Of a DNA stretch of 64,000 nt, positions 38,010 to 46,695 are shown piece by piece. The stretch is taken from contig NZ_KB908056.1 in the NCBI RefSeq assembly GCF_000382325.1, forward strand, positions 625,148 to 689,147, given 5' to 3'. The stretch is from Woodsholea maritima DSM 17123 (GTDB lineage Bacteria > Pseudomonadota > Alphaproteobacteria > Caulobacterales > Maricaulaceae). Position 1 is the stretch's first letter. Each line of letters begins with the position of its first letter. The notes under the pieces are model-generated. The model ran no database searches. It was not told where the DNA came from and saw nothing but the letters and a program-made list of their open reading frames with translations. A program made the position numbers and the translations under genes.

Positions 38010-39586
38010 CCGCGCATCCCAGCGCGCAGTGGCGCACCAAAGCTTTGGGTTTGCAGCGCCTCGATCAACGCACGGTGATCGGGCAAGGCCTGAATGGCCC
38101 GCGCACCGGCCTGCCGGATGGCGGCAAATTCACGCTTGGCCTGTTCAATATAGGGATAGGCCGCTGCATTATCGCTGAGGTCAGGGCCGCGCCCTAAGCC
38201 CAGCAAAATAAACTCGTAATTGATATGGCGGAAGGTTTCATGCACGCTGGTGAGATCATACTGACTGGGCATACGATAGGCCCACACATCCAGCTTATCT
38301 TTCAGCGTTTGTGGCCAGCTTTGCGGATTGCGATTATCGCGCCAAAACGCCGTATCATCCCGGTTCGATAGCGCAAAATGCATTTTTACGAAGTCAATGG
38401 CGTTTTCAAACCGCTCCACCATGGCGCGGTTAAAGACCTTGGCCGCAGGTGCCAAGGAGCCACGCCGGGCAAATAAATCGCCCAACAAAGTCGCGGCCGC
38501 CTCCACTAACAAGATACCGGTGGATTCCAAAGGCTCCAAAAAGCCCGCCGACAGCCCAATCGCGACACAATTGGCTTTCCATTGCACTTTGCGATAGCCG
38601 GTCTGCATGGCGAGGTGACGGGCCTCACGCCCCTCGGCGATCGGGCCCAAATACGTGCGCAGCACGTCTTCCGCGCGGGCCGGATCGGTATGGCGGCTCG
38701 AATAGACATAGCCCACGCCGCGGCGATCTTTTAAGGAAATTTCCCAGGTCCAACCGTTTTCTTGGGCGCTCGAACGGGTGACACACGGTATGGGCTGATC
38801 GGCGCGCTCATAAGGCACAGGTAAAGCCACTGCGCGATCACAAAAGAGAATATCATCAATCGGCGTCAGATCTTGGCCCAAAGCTTTGCCTAACAGATGA
38901 GCCGAAAATCCGGTACAATCGATGAAGAGGTCGCCTTTTATGACACCGCGCTCTTGGGTGATCACATGATCAATCTCGCCGGTATCATTAAGCTCAACGC
39001 CTTGAACATGGTCGAGAATATGGGTGACCCCCTTCTCCAGACCCACAGATTTCAAGAAATCAGCAAACTTAAAAACATCAATATGATAGGCATAGTTCAG
39101 CGGGCCCGAAAACGCCTCATCGCTTAAACGCTTGGGCGCTTTACCCGCTCTGTAGACATCATATTGCGGGGTTACGGCCGCCGCAAACTCACAGCCCAAT
39201 TGGTCCGCCATCAAGGACCAATAAGGCGATAAATTCACCCCACCCATCTGGCGCGGTGATTGGAAGGGGTGGAAGTAGCTTTGCCCCTCACCCTCACCAT
39301 TTACATACCAATCGGCGAAATGAATGCCCTGTTTGAAGGTCGCATCGCACGCGCGCATGAAGGCGGCCTCATCCACGCCCATGGTCGCCAAGCTTAAGCG
39401 CAAAGATGGCAGTGTGCCTTCACCGACCCCAATACTGGGCACGATGGGCGATTCAATCAGCGTAATGGCCACGCCACCGGGCCGAGCACAGCCCAAACGG
39501 CTGGCTAACAGCCCTGCTGTCAGCCAGCCCGCGGTGCCGCCCCCCACGATGACAATATGATCGCGTTTCTGGGTCATTGCAGACAT
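38006..39586 (-). CDS. Flavin-dependent (tryptophan-type) halogenase family protein
   Basis: FAD-dependent halogenase homologue of about 526 residues. The FAD-binding motif is VGGGTAGW. The Lys that relays hypohalous acid in PrnA-like enzymes is present in ACDATFKQGIHF (Lys85 from the chosen start). The WxWxIP motif is altered to WTWEISL. The frame extends upstream to a TTG at 39607, but that lies in the tail of the TonB receptor terminator, so I use the ATG at 39586 (MSAMTQKRD); ATG 39577 is also possible. Homologues in TonB receptor loci seldom have a known substrate; classical tryptophan halogenation cannot be assumed. Confidence 0.85.
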   Translation of the reverse strand: MSAMTQKRDHIVIVGGGTAGWLTAGLLASRLGCARPGGVAITLIESPIVPSIGVGEGTLPSLRLSLATMGVDEAAFMRACDATFKQGIHFADWYVNGEGEGQSYFHPFQSPRQMGGVNLSPYWSLMADQLGCEFAAAVTPQYDVYRAGKAPKRLSDEAFSGPLNYAYHIDVFKFADFLKSVGLEKGVTHILDHVQGVELNDTGEIDHVITQERGVIKGDLFIDCTGFSAHLLGKALGQDLTPIDDILFCDRAVALPVPYERADQPIPCVTRSSAQENGWTWEISLKDRRGVGYVYSSRHTDPARAEDVLRTYLGPIAEGREARHLAMQTGYRKVQWKANCVAIGLSAGFLEPLESTGILLVEAAATLLGDLFARRGSLAPAAKVFNRAMVERFENAIDFVKMHFALSNRDDTAFWRDNRNPQSWPQTLKDKLDVWAYRMPSQYDLTSVHETFRHINYEFILLGLGRGPDLSDNAAAYPYIEQAKREFAAIRQAGARAIQALPDHRALIEALQTQSFGAPLRAGMRG

Positions 39587-39604
39587 AAGTGTTGAGTATA
39601 AAAA

Positions 39605-39640
39605 CAATGGGCCAGCTGCCTAGAGGCAACTGGCCCACGC
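39605..39640 (-). terminator. Terminator/attenuator between the TonB receptor and halogenase genes
   Basis: On the minus strand the stem GGGCCAGTTGCC / GGCAGCTGGCCC (loop TCTA, one G-T pair) is followed by ATTGTTTTTAT. It starts about 9 bp past the receptor stop. The downstream halogenase ATG is about 20 bp further on, so partial read-through would set a high receptor-to-enzyme ratio. Confidence 0.85.
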
Positions 39641-39648
39641 CCGTCCCC

Positions 39649-42363
39649 TTAGTAAGAGGCTTTTACGCCGAAGTAGAAAGTCCGGCCGTTGTCATACAAA
39701 CGTGCAGGACGGCTTTCCAATTCGTAGTATTGCTCAAGCGTTTCACCAGTGATGTTCACCGCTTCCAACGTCAGAGCAATATTTTCATGCGCATACCAGG
39801 TCACAGACCCATCCAAAGATGAGATTGGCTTGTGGTAGAGGTCCATGTTCCGGTCTACACCGAGATAGAACTCACTACGGTAGTTGTAAGATAGACGCGC
39901 ATTAAGCCAATCATTCTCAAAGTAACCGATCAAGTTGATCGCATGTTGAGAGTTTTCTGGGATTGGATCACCATTATCAGCTTCCGCATCAGAATACGTA
40001 TAGTTCGACACAAACCCGAAATTATGCGGCAGAGGCTGTTGATAGCTGATCTCAACACCTTGGTTACGACCACCAGCGCCGTTTGAAGCGCGTGTGATTT
40101 GGTAATCACAGGTATAAAGGTCGGCGTTTGAAGCTACAGGTGTTGCCACACAGTTATTTGCAGCATTGGTCACACGACCATCCGTTGCCCCATTCGGGAT
40201 CGTCAATGCATGACGTTCCGTCACAGATTTGTTTGAAATATAAGATGCAATATCTTTATAGAACACAGCAACGGACAGCATGCTGTCATCACTTGGATAC
40301 CATTCAAAACCGAAGTCAAAGGCGGTTGCACGGAATGGGTCCAGCTCTGGGTTACCACCGCTACCCACAAGCAAGCTATCAGTCAGAGAAACAGCACCGG
40401 TCAGCTGGTTATAGTCTGGACGCGCCATGACCCGTGAAGCGGACGCCCGCAGAACCATGTCTTCATTCAAATCAAACACAAAGTTTGCACTTGGCAAAAT
40501 GTCATCATAGCTACGGCTGTCATAGGTACGCGCTGATGGACCGAAGGGGTTATCAAACGCGCCTGGTGTACCGGCAGGTACGCCAACATTGTATGACATC
40601 ACGGTGTGTTCAGTATTCACATACCGCACACCAATGTTACCGCGAATACGATCAACATTGAACTCTGTCATAACGTAAGCGGCTTTGATCTCCTCCGTGA
40701 TCCCAAACGAAGAGCCTGGGTTCAAGAAGTGAAAGACATTGGCTTGGTCATAGATTGAGCGAATAGCACCTGGATCCGCCAGAAGATAGGCATTCAGTGT
40801 ACCAGAACCACCAATACCATCAAGGAAATCGCTCGGGGTAGACTGACCGGTATAAACCGTCGCCAAGCTACATGTGCTATTCCCACACTCAGCAACATTA
40901 GCGCCACCAATCAAGTAATTGGCCCGACCAGCAATAAAGTCAACATCACGGTCATGCTTAGCGTACTTCGCACCAACTTGAATGTTAGAGAACGGACCCT
41001 CACTGAATTCATGGGTCACATCGCCATACGCGAAGAACTCATCATCCGTGTTCGATACGTTTTCCAAAGACGCCCAACCCAAAGCCAAAGCCTGCGCATC
41101 GGCAGCTGAGTTTGGATCAATATCGGTGAACGTAACTTTCGGCGTACCAGAAGTCAGGTCATAGCTAACACCGGTTGAAGCATTAACTTCCCAGAATGGC
41201 TGACGATTAGTGCCACCTTCAGCATGGGTATGACCAATTTTACCGTGCAAAGTGGTGCCTTCGCCAAACGCATATTCAAAGTCGAAATCGACAGAGTTTA
41301 CCTTGGTCGTGGCTTCACGCACGATGGTGTCATAAACAACACCATTAGTGCCTGGAATTGCATCCCACGTGGCGCGCAGCAAAGTCCCATCCGCACCCTG
41401 CTCAGTGTTGTAAGGCTGGCCCGCAGGTGCCATACGCGCACCCCAGAACATATAGTTATAGTTCACATTGTTCGCATCCATTTCCGAATGGAATGCATTC
41501 AACGTGCCTTCAAACTGGCTATTAGGGCGGAATTGGATGGCGATATTGCCACCCTTACGCTTACGCGTTTGATTGAACAGCGCAGAGCCAATCAGATCAG
41601 GCACAAAAAGGCTTTCCCCACCCTGATCAGCAATATTACGCGCGGTGTAACCTAAAACTTCAATACCATCACGGCGCAATTCGCGCTCTTGATACATTGC
41701 CGCAGCAAGAATACCAATGGTCTCGTTTTCATTTTTCCAGCTGACCAAGCCTGATACATAAGGTGTAGTTTCACCGGCGAGGTCATTGTATGCGCCCTGC
41801 GCAGACAAGCGGAATTCAAGGCTATCAAGATCCAGTGGTTTACGGGTCTCAATATTCACAGTACCGCCCACGCCGCCTTCATCGATATTGGCTTGGCTGG
41901 ACTTGTAAACCTGAACATTACCGACGATTTCTGATGGCAACATCAAGAAGTTAAAGCTGCGCGTTGCAGAAAGCTGGTCAAGAATAAACCAGTCTGCGGT
42001 CGCCACATTATGGCCGTTCATCTGCGTCAAGTTACGGTTAGAGGCAACACCGCGGATTGAGACGCGCTCACCTTCACCATACTCACGAGAGATCGAGATA
42101 CCTGGCAGACGCTGCAAGGATTCAGCGACGTTTTTATCGGGGAACCGCCCAACATCTGTCGCAGTAATCGCATCGATAATGGCATCCGAATTGCGTTTTT
42201 GCGCAATGGATTGCTGCAGGGACTGACGGATCCCTTGCACCACGATGACATCATCAACTTGTGAATTGGTTTCACTCTGAGCGAGCGCCGTCCCACTGGC
42301 CAACCCAGCAGTTAAAACAGACATACTCGCCATGCATAATAGGCTTTTTTTCAAGCTCGGCAT
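39649..42363 (-). CDS. TonB-dependent receptor, TIGR01782 (Xanthomonas/Caulobacter) type
   Basis: A 904-residue outer-membrane transporter, probably for chitooligosaccharides or GlcNAc. The signal peptide ends near GTALAQ. The TonB box region is DDVIVVQGIRQSLQQSIAQKR, the plug covers about 55-170 (DKNVAESLQRLPGISISREYGEGERVSIRG) and a 22-strand barrel follows, ending in FYFGVKASY. The ATG at 42363 has a strong GGGGAGGA sequence. An ATACCAATT motif shared with the nagR promoter lies 37 bp upstream. Substrate assignment rests on the neighbouring GH20, PTS and nag genes. Confidence 0.93.
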   Translation of the reverse strand: MPSLKKSLLCMASMSVLTAGLASGTALAQSETNSQVDDVIVVQGIRQSLQQSIAQKRNSDAIIDAITATDVGRFPDKNVAESLQRLPGISISREYGEGERVSIRGVASNRNLTQMNGHNVATADWFILDQLSATRSFNFLMLPSEIVGNVQVYKSSQANIDEGGVGGTVNIETRKPLDLDSLEFRLSAQGAYNDLAGETTPYVSGLVSWKNENETIGILAAAMYQERELRRDGIEVLGYTARNIADQGGESLFVPDLIGSALFNQTRKRKGGNIAIQFRPNSQFEGTLNAFHSEMDANNVNYNYMFWGARMAPAGQPYNTEQGADGTLLRATWDAIPGTNGVVYDTIVREATTKVNSVDFDFEYAFGEGTTLHGKIGHTHAEGGTNRQPFWEVNASTGVSYDLTSGTPKVTFTDIDPNSAADAQALALGWASLENVSNTDDEFFAYGDVTHEFSEGPFSNIQVGAKYAKHDRDVDFIAGRANYLIGGANVAECGNSTCSLATVYTGQSTPSDFLDGIGGSGTLNAYLLADPGAIRSIYDQANVFHFLNPGSSFGITEEIKAAYVMTEFNVDRIRGNIGVRYVNTEHTVMSYNVGVPAGTPGAFDNPFGPSARTYDSRSYDDILPSANFVFDLNEDMVLRASASRVMARPDYNQLTGAVSLTDSLLVGSGGNPELDPFRATAFDFGFEWYPSDDSMLSVAVFYKDIASYISNKSVTERHALTIPNGATDGRVTNAANNCVATPVASNADLYTCDYQITRASNGAGGRNQGVEISYQQPLPHNFGFVSNYTYSDAEADNGDPIPENSQHAINLIGYFENDWLNARLSYNYRSEFYLGVDRNMDLYHKPISSLDGSVTWYAHENIALTLEAVNITGETLEQYYELESRPARLYDNGRTFYFGVKASY

Positions 42364-42399
42364 GATAAGTCCTCCCCGAACATTTATCCCTCAAGCACC

Positions 42400-42408
42400 A
42401 TACCAATT
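42400..42408. promoter_or_regulatory. ATACCAATT motif upstream of the TonB receptor gene
   Basis: One copy of the motif that is duplicated in the nagR promoter, located 37 bp before the receptor ATG on the divergent side. It is the likely operator for the GntR regulator encoded next door. Confidence 0.5.
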
Positions 42409-42543
42409 TAGGAGCCCGGGGAATTTGTATTGTTCCAATTCATAAGAAGGCATGAAATGAAATCCCTTTCAAGTCGAATCTTGAAGTTTTTTTGAAGATT
42501 ACATCTAAAATTTATTGCTGCAGCGCAACAACAAATTGAGGGT

Positions 42544-42583
42544 TTGACATTGGCGAAAGGATACCAATTATAGATACCAATTA
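42544..42583 (+). promoter_or_regulatory. nagR promoter overlapped by a double operator
   Basis: TTGACA at 42544-42549 and TATAGA at 42569-42574 (19-bp spacer) form a sigma-70-like promoter. Two identical 10-mers ATACCAATTA at 42561-42570 and 42574-42583, 13 bp apart, cover the -10 box. A bound repressor would block RNA polymerase, suggesting autoregulation by the GntR protein that starts at 42598. Confidence 0.55.
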
Positions 42584-42597
42584 AGAAAGAGACGAAA

Positions 42598-43362
42598 ATG
42601 GGCCAAGAGATCATTTTCCGAGCTCTCAATAACGAGAGCGGGGAGCCGTTATATAAACAACTTCAGCGCAATCTGCGTGAAGCTGTCGAAAGCCAGGCTT
42701 TGGCGCCGGAAAGCATGTTGCCGACCGAGCGTGAGATTGCTGAGACCTTAGTGATCTCGCGTGTCACCGTGCGCAAAGCCGTTGAGGGCTTGGTCAAAGA
42801 AGGCCTGCTGACCCGTCGTCAGGGGGCGGGCACTTTTGTGGCCGGGCGTATTGAAAAGAATTTCGCGACCTTAAGCTCTTTCACCGAAGACATGGAAGCG
42901 CGCGGGCGCAAGCCCTCCAGCCAATGGATTTTGCGTGAAAAAGGCACCGTCACGCCCGACGAATCGCTCAGCCTGGGCCTTAGTCCTGGCACACCGGTTT
43001 TCCGCTTTCACCGCCTGCGCATGGCGGACAATGAGCCCATGGCGGTTGAATTTACCACCATTCCCACTAGTGCCCTGGGTGATATCGATAAGGTTGATAC
43101 CTCACTCTACAGCGCACTGGAAGCCAATGGCCATCGCCCTGCGCGCGCATTGCAACGTTTGCGCGCCATTCCTTTTGAAGGGCGGATCGCAGAAATCTTG
43201 AAAATTCAACCCGGTAGCGCCGGGCTCTATATCGAGCGCCGTGGCTATCTTCAAACCGGACAAACCGTAGAGGTCACCGAGTCGTATTATCGCGGTGACG
43301 CCTATGACTTCATAGCAGAGCTCAGCACCGGAAGTATTGAGCCGCGAAAAAGGGGAGCATAG
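42598..43362 (+). CDS. nagR: GntR/UTRA-family regulator of GlcNAc utilisation
   Basis: A 254-residue regulator. The GntR winged helix is at residues 15-80 (PLYKQLQRNLREAV, TEREIAETLVISRVTVRKAVEGLVKEGLLTRRQGAGTFV) and a UTRA ligand domain follows. Family members of the DasR/NagQ/NagR type bind GlcN-6-P or GlcNAc-6-P and repress nag operons. It is the first gene of the plus-strand nagR-nagB-nagA run and diverges from the TonB receptor gene. The symbol follows function by context; NagQ is an equally fair name. Confidence 0.85.
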   Translation: MGQEIIFRALNNESGEPLYKQLQRNLREAVESQALAPESMLPTEREIAETLVISRVTVRKAVEGLVKEGLLTRRQGAGTFVAGRIEKNFATLSSFTEDMEARGRKPSSQWILREKGTVTPDESLSLGLSPGTPVFRFHRLRMADNEPMAVEFTTIPTSALGDIDKVDTSLYSALEANGHRPARALQRLRAIPFEGRIAEILKIQPGSAGLYIERRGYLQTGQTVEVTESYYRGDAYDFIAELSTGSIEPRKRGA

Positions 43363-43367
43363 TCCAG

Positions 43368-44399
43368 ATGGTATCCTTGGGCTCAACACAAATGCATAAA
43401 GAAGCAGGCGAAGCCGGTGAGGTTTGCCGCCGCTTGCTCAGCCGCAATAAAGATCTTTTTCAAGAGCTTGGTGCAAAATTTCGCGCCAATCCACCAAAGG
43501 CGATTATCACCAATGCCCGCGGCAGCTCTGATCATGCCGGCGTCTTCGGCAAATATGTGTATGCGACCCAACTGGGCATACCGGTGATTGCGGGCTCGCC
43601 GTCTTTAGCCTCGGTCTATGGCGCGCCCATGCAGGTTGAGGGCATGTTGACGCTCTCGATCTCACAATCGGGTCAAAGTCCCGATATCGTGCGTTCTGCT
43701 GAAGCTTTAGGCAAAGCGGGAGCCGAAACCCTCGCCTTCGTCAATGTTGAGGATTCCCCGCTGGCACGCGCCAGCACCCATGTCATTGCGCTCCATGCCG
43801 GTCCTGAAACCAGCGTCGCGGCGACAAAAAGCTATATCGCGTCTTTAGTGGGCCAACTGGCCCTGGTGGCCCATTGGAAACAGGATGACGCGCTTCTGGC
43901 GGAGCTTGATCGTCTTCCAGACCTCTTGGAAAAGGCGGCCCAAGCCAATTGGGGCACCGCCTTTGCTGAGCTGCAATCGGCCCGCGGGCTATATATTCTA
44001 GGGCGCGGGACCAGCCTGGGCGTCGCCAATGAAGCCGCGCTGAAGTTCAAAGAGACCTGCCAGATCCACGGCGAATCCTTCTCCACCGCCGAATGCAGCC
44101 ACGGCCCGCTCGCTTTGTTGGGGCCAACCTTCCCGGCTTTGGTCTTCGTTCAAGACGATGCCACAGCAGAAAGCGCACGCCATTTGATCACCCGCATGGT
44201 GGATATGGGGGCGAAAGTTTTGGTCGCCGGACCAAAAATTGAGGGCACCTTGCATTTGCCTGTGCCGGAGGCCCATCCTTTGCTGCAACCGATCTTGATG
44301 ATCCAAAGCTTCTATCCGGCCGTTGCCGATCTGGCTTTAAGCCTGGGCTGTAATCCCGATCAGCCCCCAGCGCTGCGCAAGGTTACGGAAACAGTCTAA
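43368..44399 (+). CDS. nagB-II: SIS-domain glucosamine-6-phosphate deaminase (NagB-II type)
   Basis: Converts glucosamine-6-phosphate to fructose-6-phosphate and ammonia. The 343-residue protein has two SIS domains like the isomerase half of GlmS (NARGSSDHAGVFGKY, SISQSGQSPDIV, GRGTSLGVANEAALKFKETCQIHGESF) but no glutaminase domain. It is not related to classical hexameric NagB; this type replaces it in several proteobacterial nag operons. A GGGGAG sequence precedes the ATG, and the stop shares one base with the nagA start. Confidence 0.9.
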   Translation: MVSLGSTQMHKEAGEAGEVCRRLLSRNKDLFQELGAKFRANPPKAIITNARGSSDHAGVFGKYVYATQLGIPVIAGSPSLASVYGAPMQVEGMLTLSISQSGQSPDIVRSAEALGKAGAETLAFVNVEDSPLARASTHVIALHAGPETSVAATKSYIASLVGQLALVAHWKQDDALLAELDRLPDLLEKAAQANWGTAFAELQSARGLYILGRGTSLGVANEAALKFKETCQIHGESFSTAECSHGPLALLGPTFPALVFVQDDATAESARHLITRMVDMGAKVLVAGPKIEGTLHLPVPEAHPLLQPILMIQSFYPAVADLALSLGCNPDQPPALRKVTETV

Positions 44400-45550
44400 T
44401 GGTCACACGCTTCACCCACGGCCAGATCTTGCTGCCTGACGGCTTCTCGCCTGAGGCAGAGGTCGAGGTGCACGCTGGCGCGATTGTCGCTGCGGGCCCC
44501 TTACCACCCGCCGGGTCTGACACAGAGATCATTGACCTTCAAGGCGATTATCTGGTTCCGGGCTATATTGATGTTCAGGTCAATGGCGGCGGCGGGGTGT
44601 TGTTTAATGATCACCCGACCTTAGAAGGTGTGCGCACCATTGCTGCGGCCCACCGCAGCTATGGCACCACCGCCATGATGCCAACCTTGATCAGCGATGC
44701 CTTGAGCGTTGTCAAAGCCGGCATCGAAGCCGTCGATCAAGCGATCGAAGCGGGCGATGATAACATTTTGGGCATTCACATCGAAGGCCCCTTTTTGAGC
44801 CCGCAAAAATGCGGCATCCATGATCCGAAGAAATTCCTGGTCCTCGATGATGAGGCCGTAGACATTTTATGCAGCCTGAAACATGGCCGCACCCTGGTCA
44901 CTATTGCGCCGGAAATGAATGAGCCCCATCACATTGAAACGCTGGTCAAGCGCGGTGTGATTGTGGCCTTGGGCCATACCAATGGCCGCTATGAAGATGC
45001 CAAAGCCGCCTTGGCGGCCGGGGCCAGCGGTTTCACTCATCTTTATAACGCCATGTCCCCCATGCAGAGCCGTGCACCCGGCGTGGTTGGGGCGGCGATG
45101 GAGAACCAGAACGCCTATGCCAGCGTGATTGTTGATGGGCGTCATGTCGATCCGGTGATGTTGAAACTGGCGCTGAAAGCGCGCCCCCATGATCGCTTCA
45201 TGCTGATCACCGATGCCATGCCCAATGCTGGCACCGACCTGGATCATTTCATCCTTCAGGGCCGTAAAATCTATGTCCATGATGGTGAGTGCCGCGATGA
45301 AGACGGCGTCTTCGCCGGGGCGTCTCTGACCATGGATGATGCGGTGAAAAATTCTGTCGCCCTGCTCGACCTCTCCCTCGAAGAGGCGGTGCGCATGGCC
45401 AGCACCTATCCGGCCCGCTTCCTAGGCCTTGATCATCGTTATGGTCAAATCACACCGGGAGCCAAGGCTCATCTTCTCCGCTTGAATAAGGCCTTCGATG
45501 TTGTGGGTGTCTATTCGCAAACCGGGTGGGTCATGAGAAAGGCCGCTTAG
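44399..45550 (+). CDS. nagA: N-acetylglucosamine-6-phosphate deacetylase
   Basis: Removes acetate from GlcNAc-6-P, the product of PTS uptake. Amidohydrolase-superfamily signatures are YIDVQVNGGGGVLFND, GIHIEGPFLSPQKCGIH with the metal-binding Glu, GHTNGRYEDAKAAL, FTHLYNAMSP and LITDAMPNAG with the catalytic Asp. The 383-residue length is typical. It overlaps the NagB-II stop by one base (TAATG) and is followed within 40 bp by a strong terminator. Confidence 0.96.
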   Translation: MVTRFTHGQILLPDGFSPEAEVEVHAGAIVAAGPLPPAGSDTEIIDLQGDYLVPGYIDVQVNGGGGVLFNDHPTLEGVRTIAAAHRSYGTTAMMPTLISDALSVVKAGIEAVDQAIEAGDDNILGIHIEGPFLSPQKCGIHDPKKFLVLDDEAVDILCSLKHGRTLVTIAPEMNEPHHIETLVKRGVIVALGHTNGRYEDAKAALAAGASGFTHLYNAMSPMQSRAPGVVGAAMENQNAYASVIVDGRHVDPVMLKLALKARPHDRFMLITDAMPNAGTDLDHFILQGRKIYVHDGECRDEDGVFAGASLTMDDAVKNSVALLDLSLEEAVRMASTYPARFLGLDHRYGQITPGAKAHLLRLNKAFDVVGVYSQTGWVMRKAA

Positions 45551-45586
45551 CATTTAAAGTTCCCCAGTTACTGGCTGCAACTTGCA

Positions 45587-45619
45587 CCCAGCTTTCCAAA
45601 GGAAAGCTGGGTTTTTTTT
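45587..45619 (+). terminator. Rho-independent terminator after nagA
   Basis: A perfect 11-bp stem CCCAGCTTTCC / GGAAAGCTGGG with loop AAA, followed by eight T residues. It closes the nagR-nagB-nagA transcription unit. Confidence 0.95.
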
Positions 45620-45682
45620 GGCTTTGGAACCCCTTCGGCGACCTCAGCATTATCTAAAGGACACTTTTTACTTGAGGGTTCA

Positions 45683-45943
45683 ATGCTCGTTTTTCTGGAA
45701 TGGCTGGCCACGCTAAGCGGCATTACCGCCGCCATCATGGTCTCAGCCAATTTGGGCCAAAAACCAACCGGCATTGGCTTCACCGTCTTCACCCTCTCTT
45801 CTATCAGCTGGATTTGTGTCGGTGTGATACAAGGCGAGCTCCCGTTGACCTTACAAAATGTCGTCCTAACCCTCGTCAATGTGTTCGGGATATATCGCTG
45901 GCTGATTTTAAAGCCCCAGCGCAAGAAGGACGCCCCCGCATGA
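45683..45943 (+). CDS. Small 3-TM protein, SemiSWEET-like
   Basis: An 86-residue hydrophobic protein with three predicted membrane helices (about 2-22, 32-52 and 57-77). The GQKPTGIGFTVFTLSSISWICVGVIQGELPLTLQNVVLTLVNVFGIYRWL pattern resembles the half-transporters of the SWEET family, although the PQ loop motif is not obvious. GAGGG precedes the ATG. It is translationally coupled (ATGA) to the ExoD gene. Sugar transport is possible given the locus but not shown. Confidence 0.6.
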   Translation: MLVFLEWLATLSGITAAIMVSANLGQKPTGIGFTVFTLSSISWICVGVIQGELPLTLQNVVLTLVNVFGIYRWLILKPQRKKDAPA

Positions 45944-46524
45944 GCTATAACCACCCTTTAGAAGAGGTATTGCGCACCGCCATTGAAGATACCCCATCGG
46001 ATAAGGTCTCATTAGGCGACCTTCTAGACCTCTATGATAATCGCTCTTTCGGACCGATATTCACCCTGCTTGGGCTTCTGGTGGTTCTGCCCCCTTTGGG
46101 TGCAATCCCAGGCCTTCCTGCGGTTTGTGGCGTGTTGATTGCGCTTTTTTCCCTGCAAATGTTGATCGGGCGTAATCATATCTGGGTCCCGAAAAAGCTT
46201 GAACGTCTATCCCTGTCTAAAGACGCGCTAAAAACGGCAGAAGATAAATCTAAATCTGTCCTGGGTACCATTGACCAAATGCTCACCGAACGATTGACCT
46301 GGGCGATCTCTGAACCGGCCCGCAAAATCGCCGCCGCCCTGGTCACCCTGCTCGCGCTAATCATGATCCCCTTAGAACTGGTTCCCTTTGCTGTGGCAGG
46401 GCCGGGAGCTTTGATCGCGCTGTTTGGCATTGCCATTTTGGCCCGCGATGGGGCATTGATACTGGCAGCGTTTATCCTCACGGCTCTAGGCGCTGGAGCC
46501 CTTGGCTATTTCCTTGTGACTTAA
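45940..46524 (+). CDS. ExoD-family membrane protein
   Basis: A 194-residue integral membrane protein of the ExoD (exopolysaccharide synthesis) family: LGDLLDLYDNRSFGPIFTLLGLLVVLPPLGAIPGLP near the N-terminus, then LQMLIGRNHIWVPKKLERLSL and two paired hydrophobic hairpins. ExoD was named in rhizobia for effects on exopolysaccharide and alkali tolerance, but its biochemical role is unclear. I use the ATG at 45940, which overlaps the stop of the upstream gene; a longer open frame reaching 45700 lies in another frame of that gene. Confidence 0.8.
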   Translation: MSYNHPLEEVLRTAIEDTPSDKVSLGDLLDLYDNRSFGPIFTLLGLLVVLPPLGAIPGLPAVCGVLIALFSLQMLIGRNHIWVPKKLERLSLSKDALKTAEDKSKSVLGTIDQMLTERLTWAISEPARKIAAALVTLLALIMIPLELVPFAVAGPGALIALFGIAILARDGALILAAFILTALGAGALGYFLVT

Positions 46525-46695
46525 CCCCTTCAGGGGCCCGGCCTTGTCACATCGCGCGCAATCCGTTATTCGCATGCGCAACATAAAGGGTGACCTTTAA
46601 AGATTTCCGGGCATGGGGGCGAGTGTCACGGCGTTTCAGACTTTCTGAACGCACGCGCGCGCATAACCCAGGCATGCGATGAAGGGCTGGGCCGA

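Noticed and set aside
45700-45939. Eighty-residue N-terminal extension of ExoD
   Set aside because: The segment reads another frame of the 3-TM gene; the ATG at 45940 overlaps that gene's stop as in coupled pairs and matches the ExoD start.
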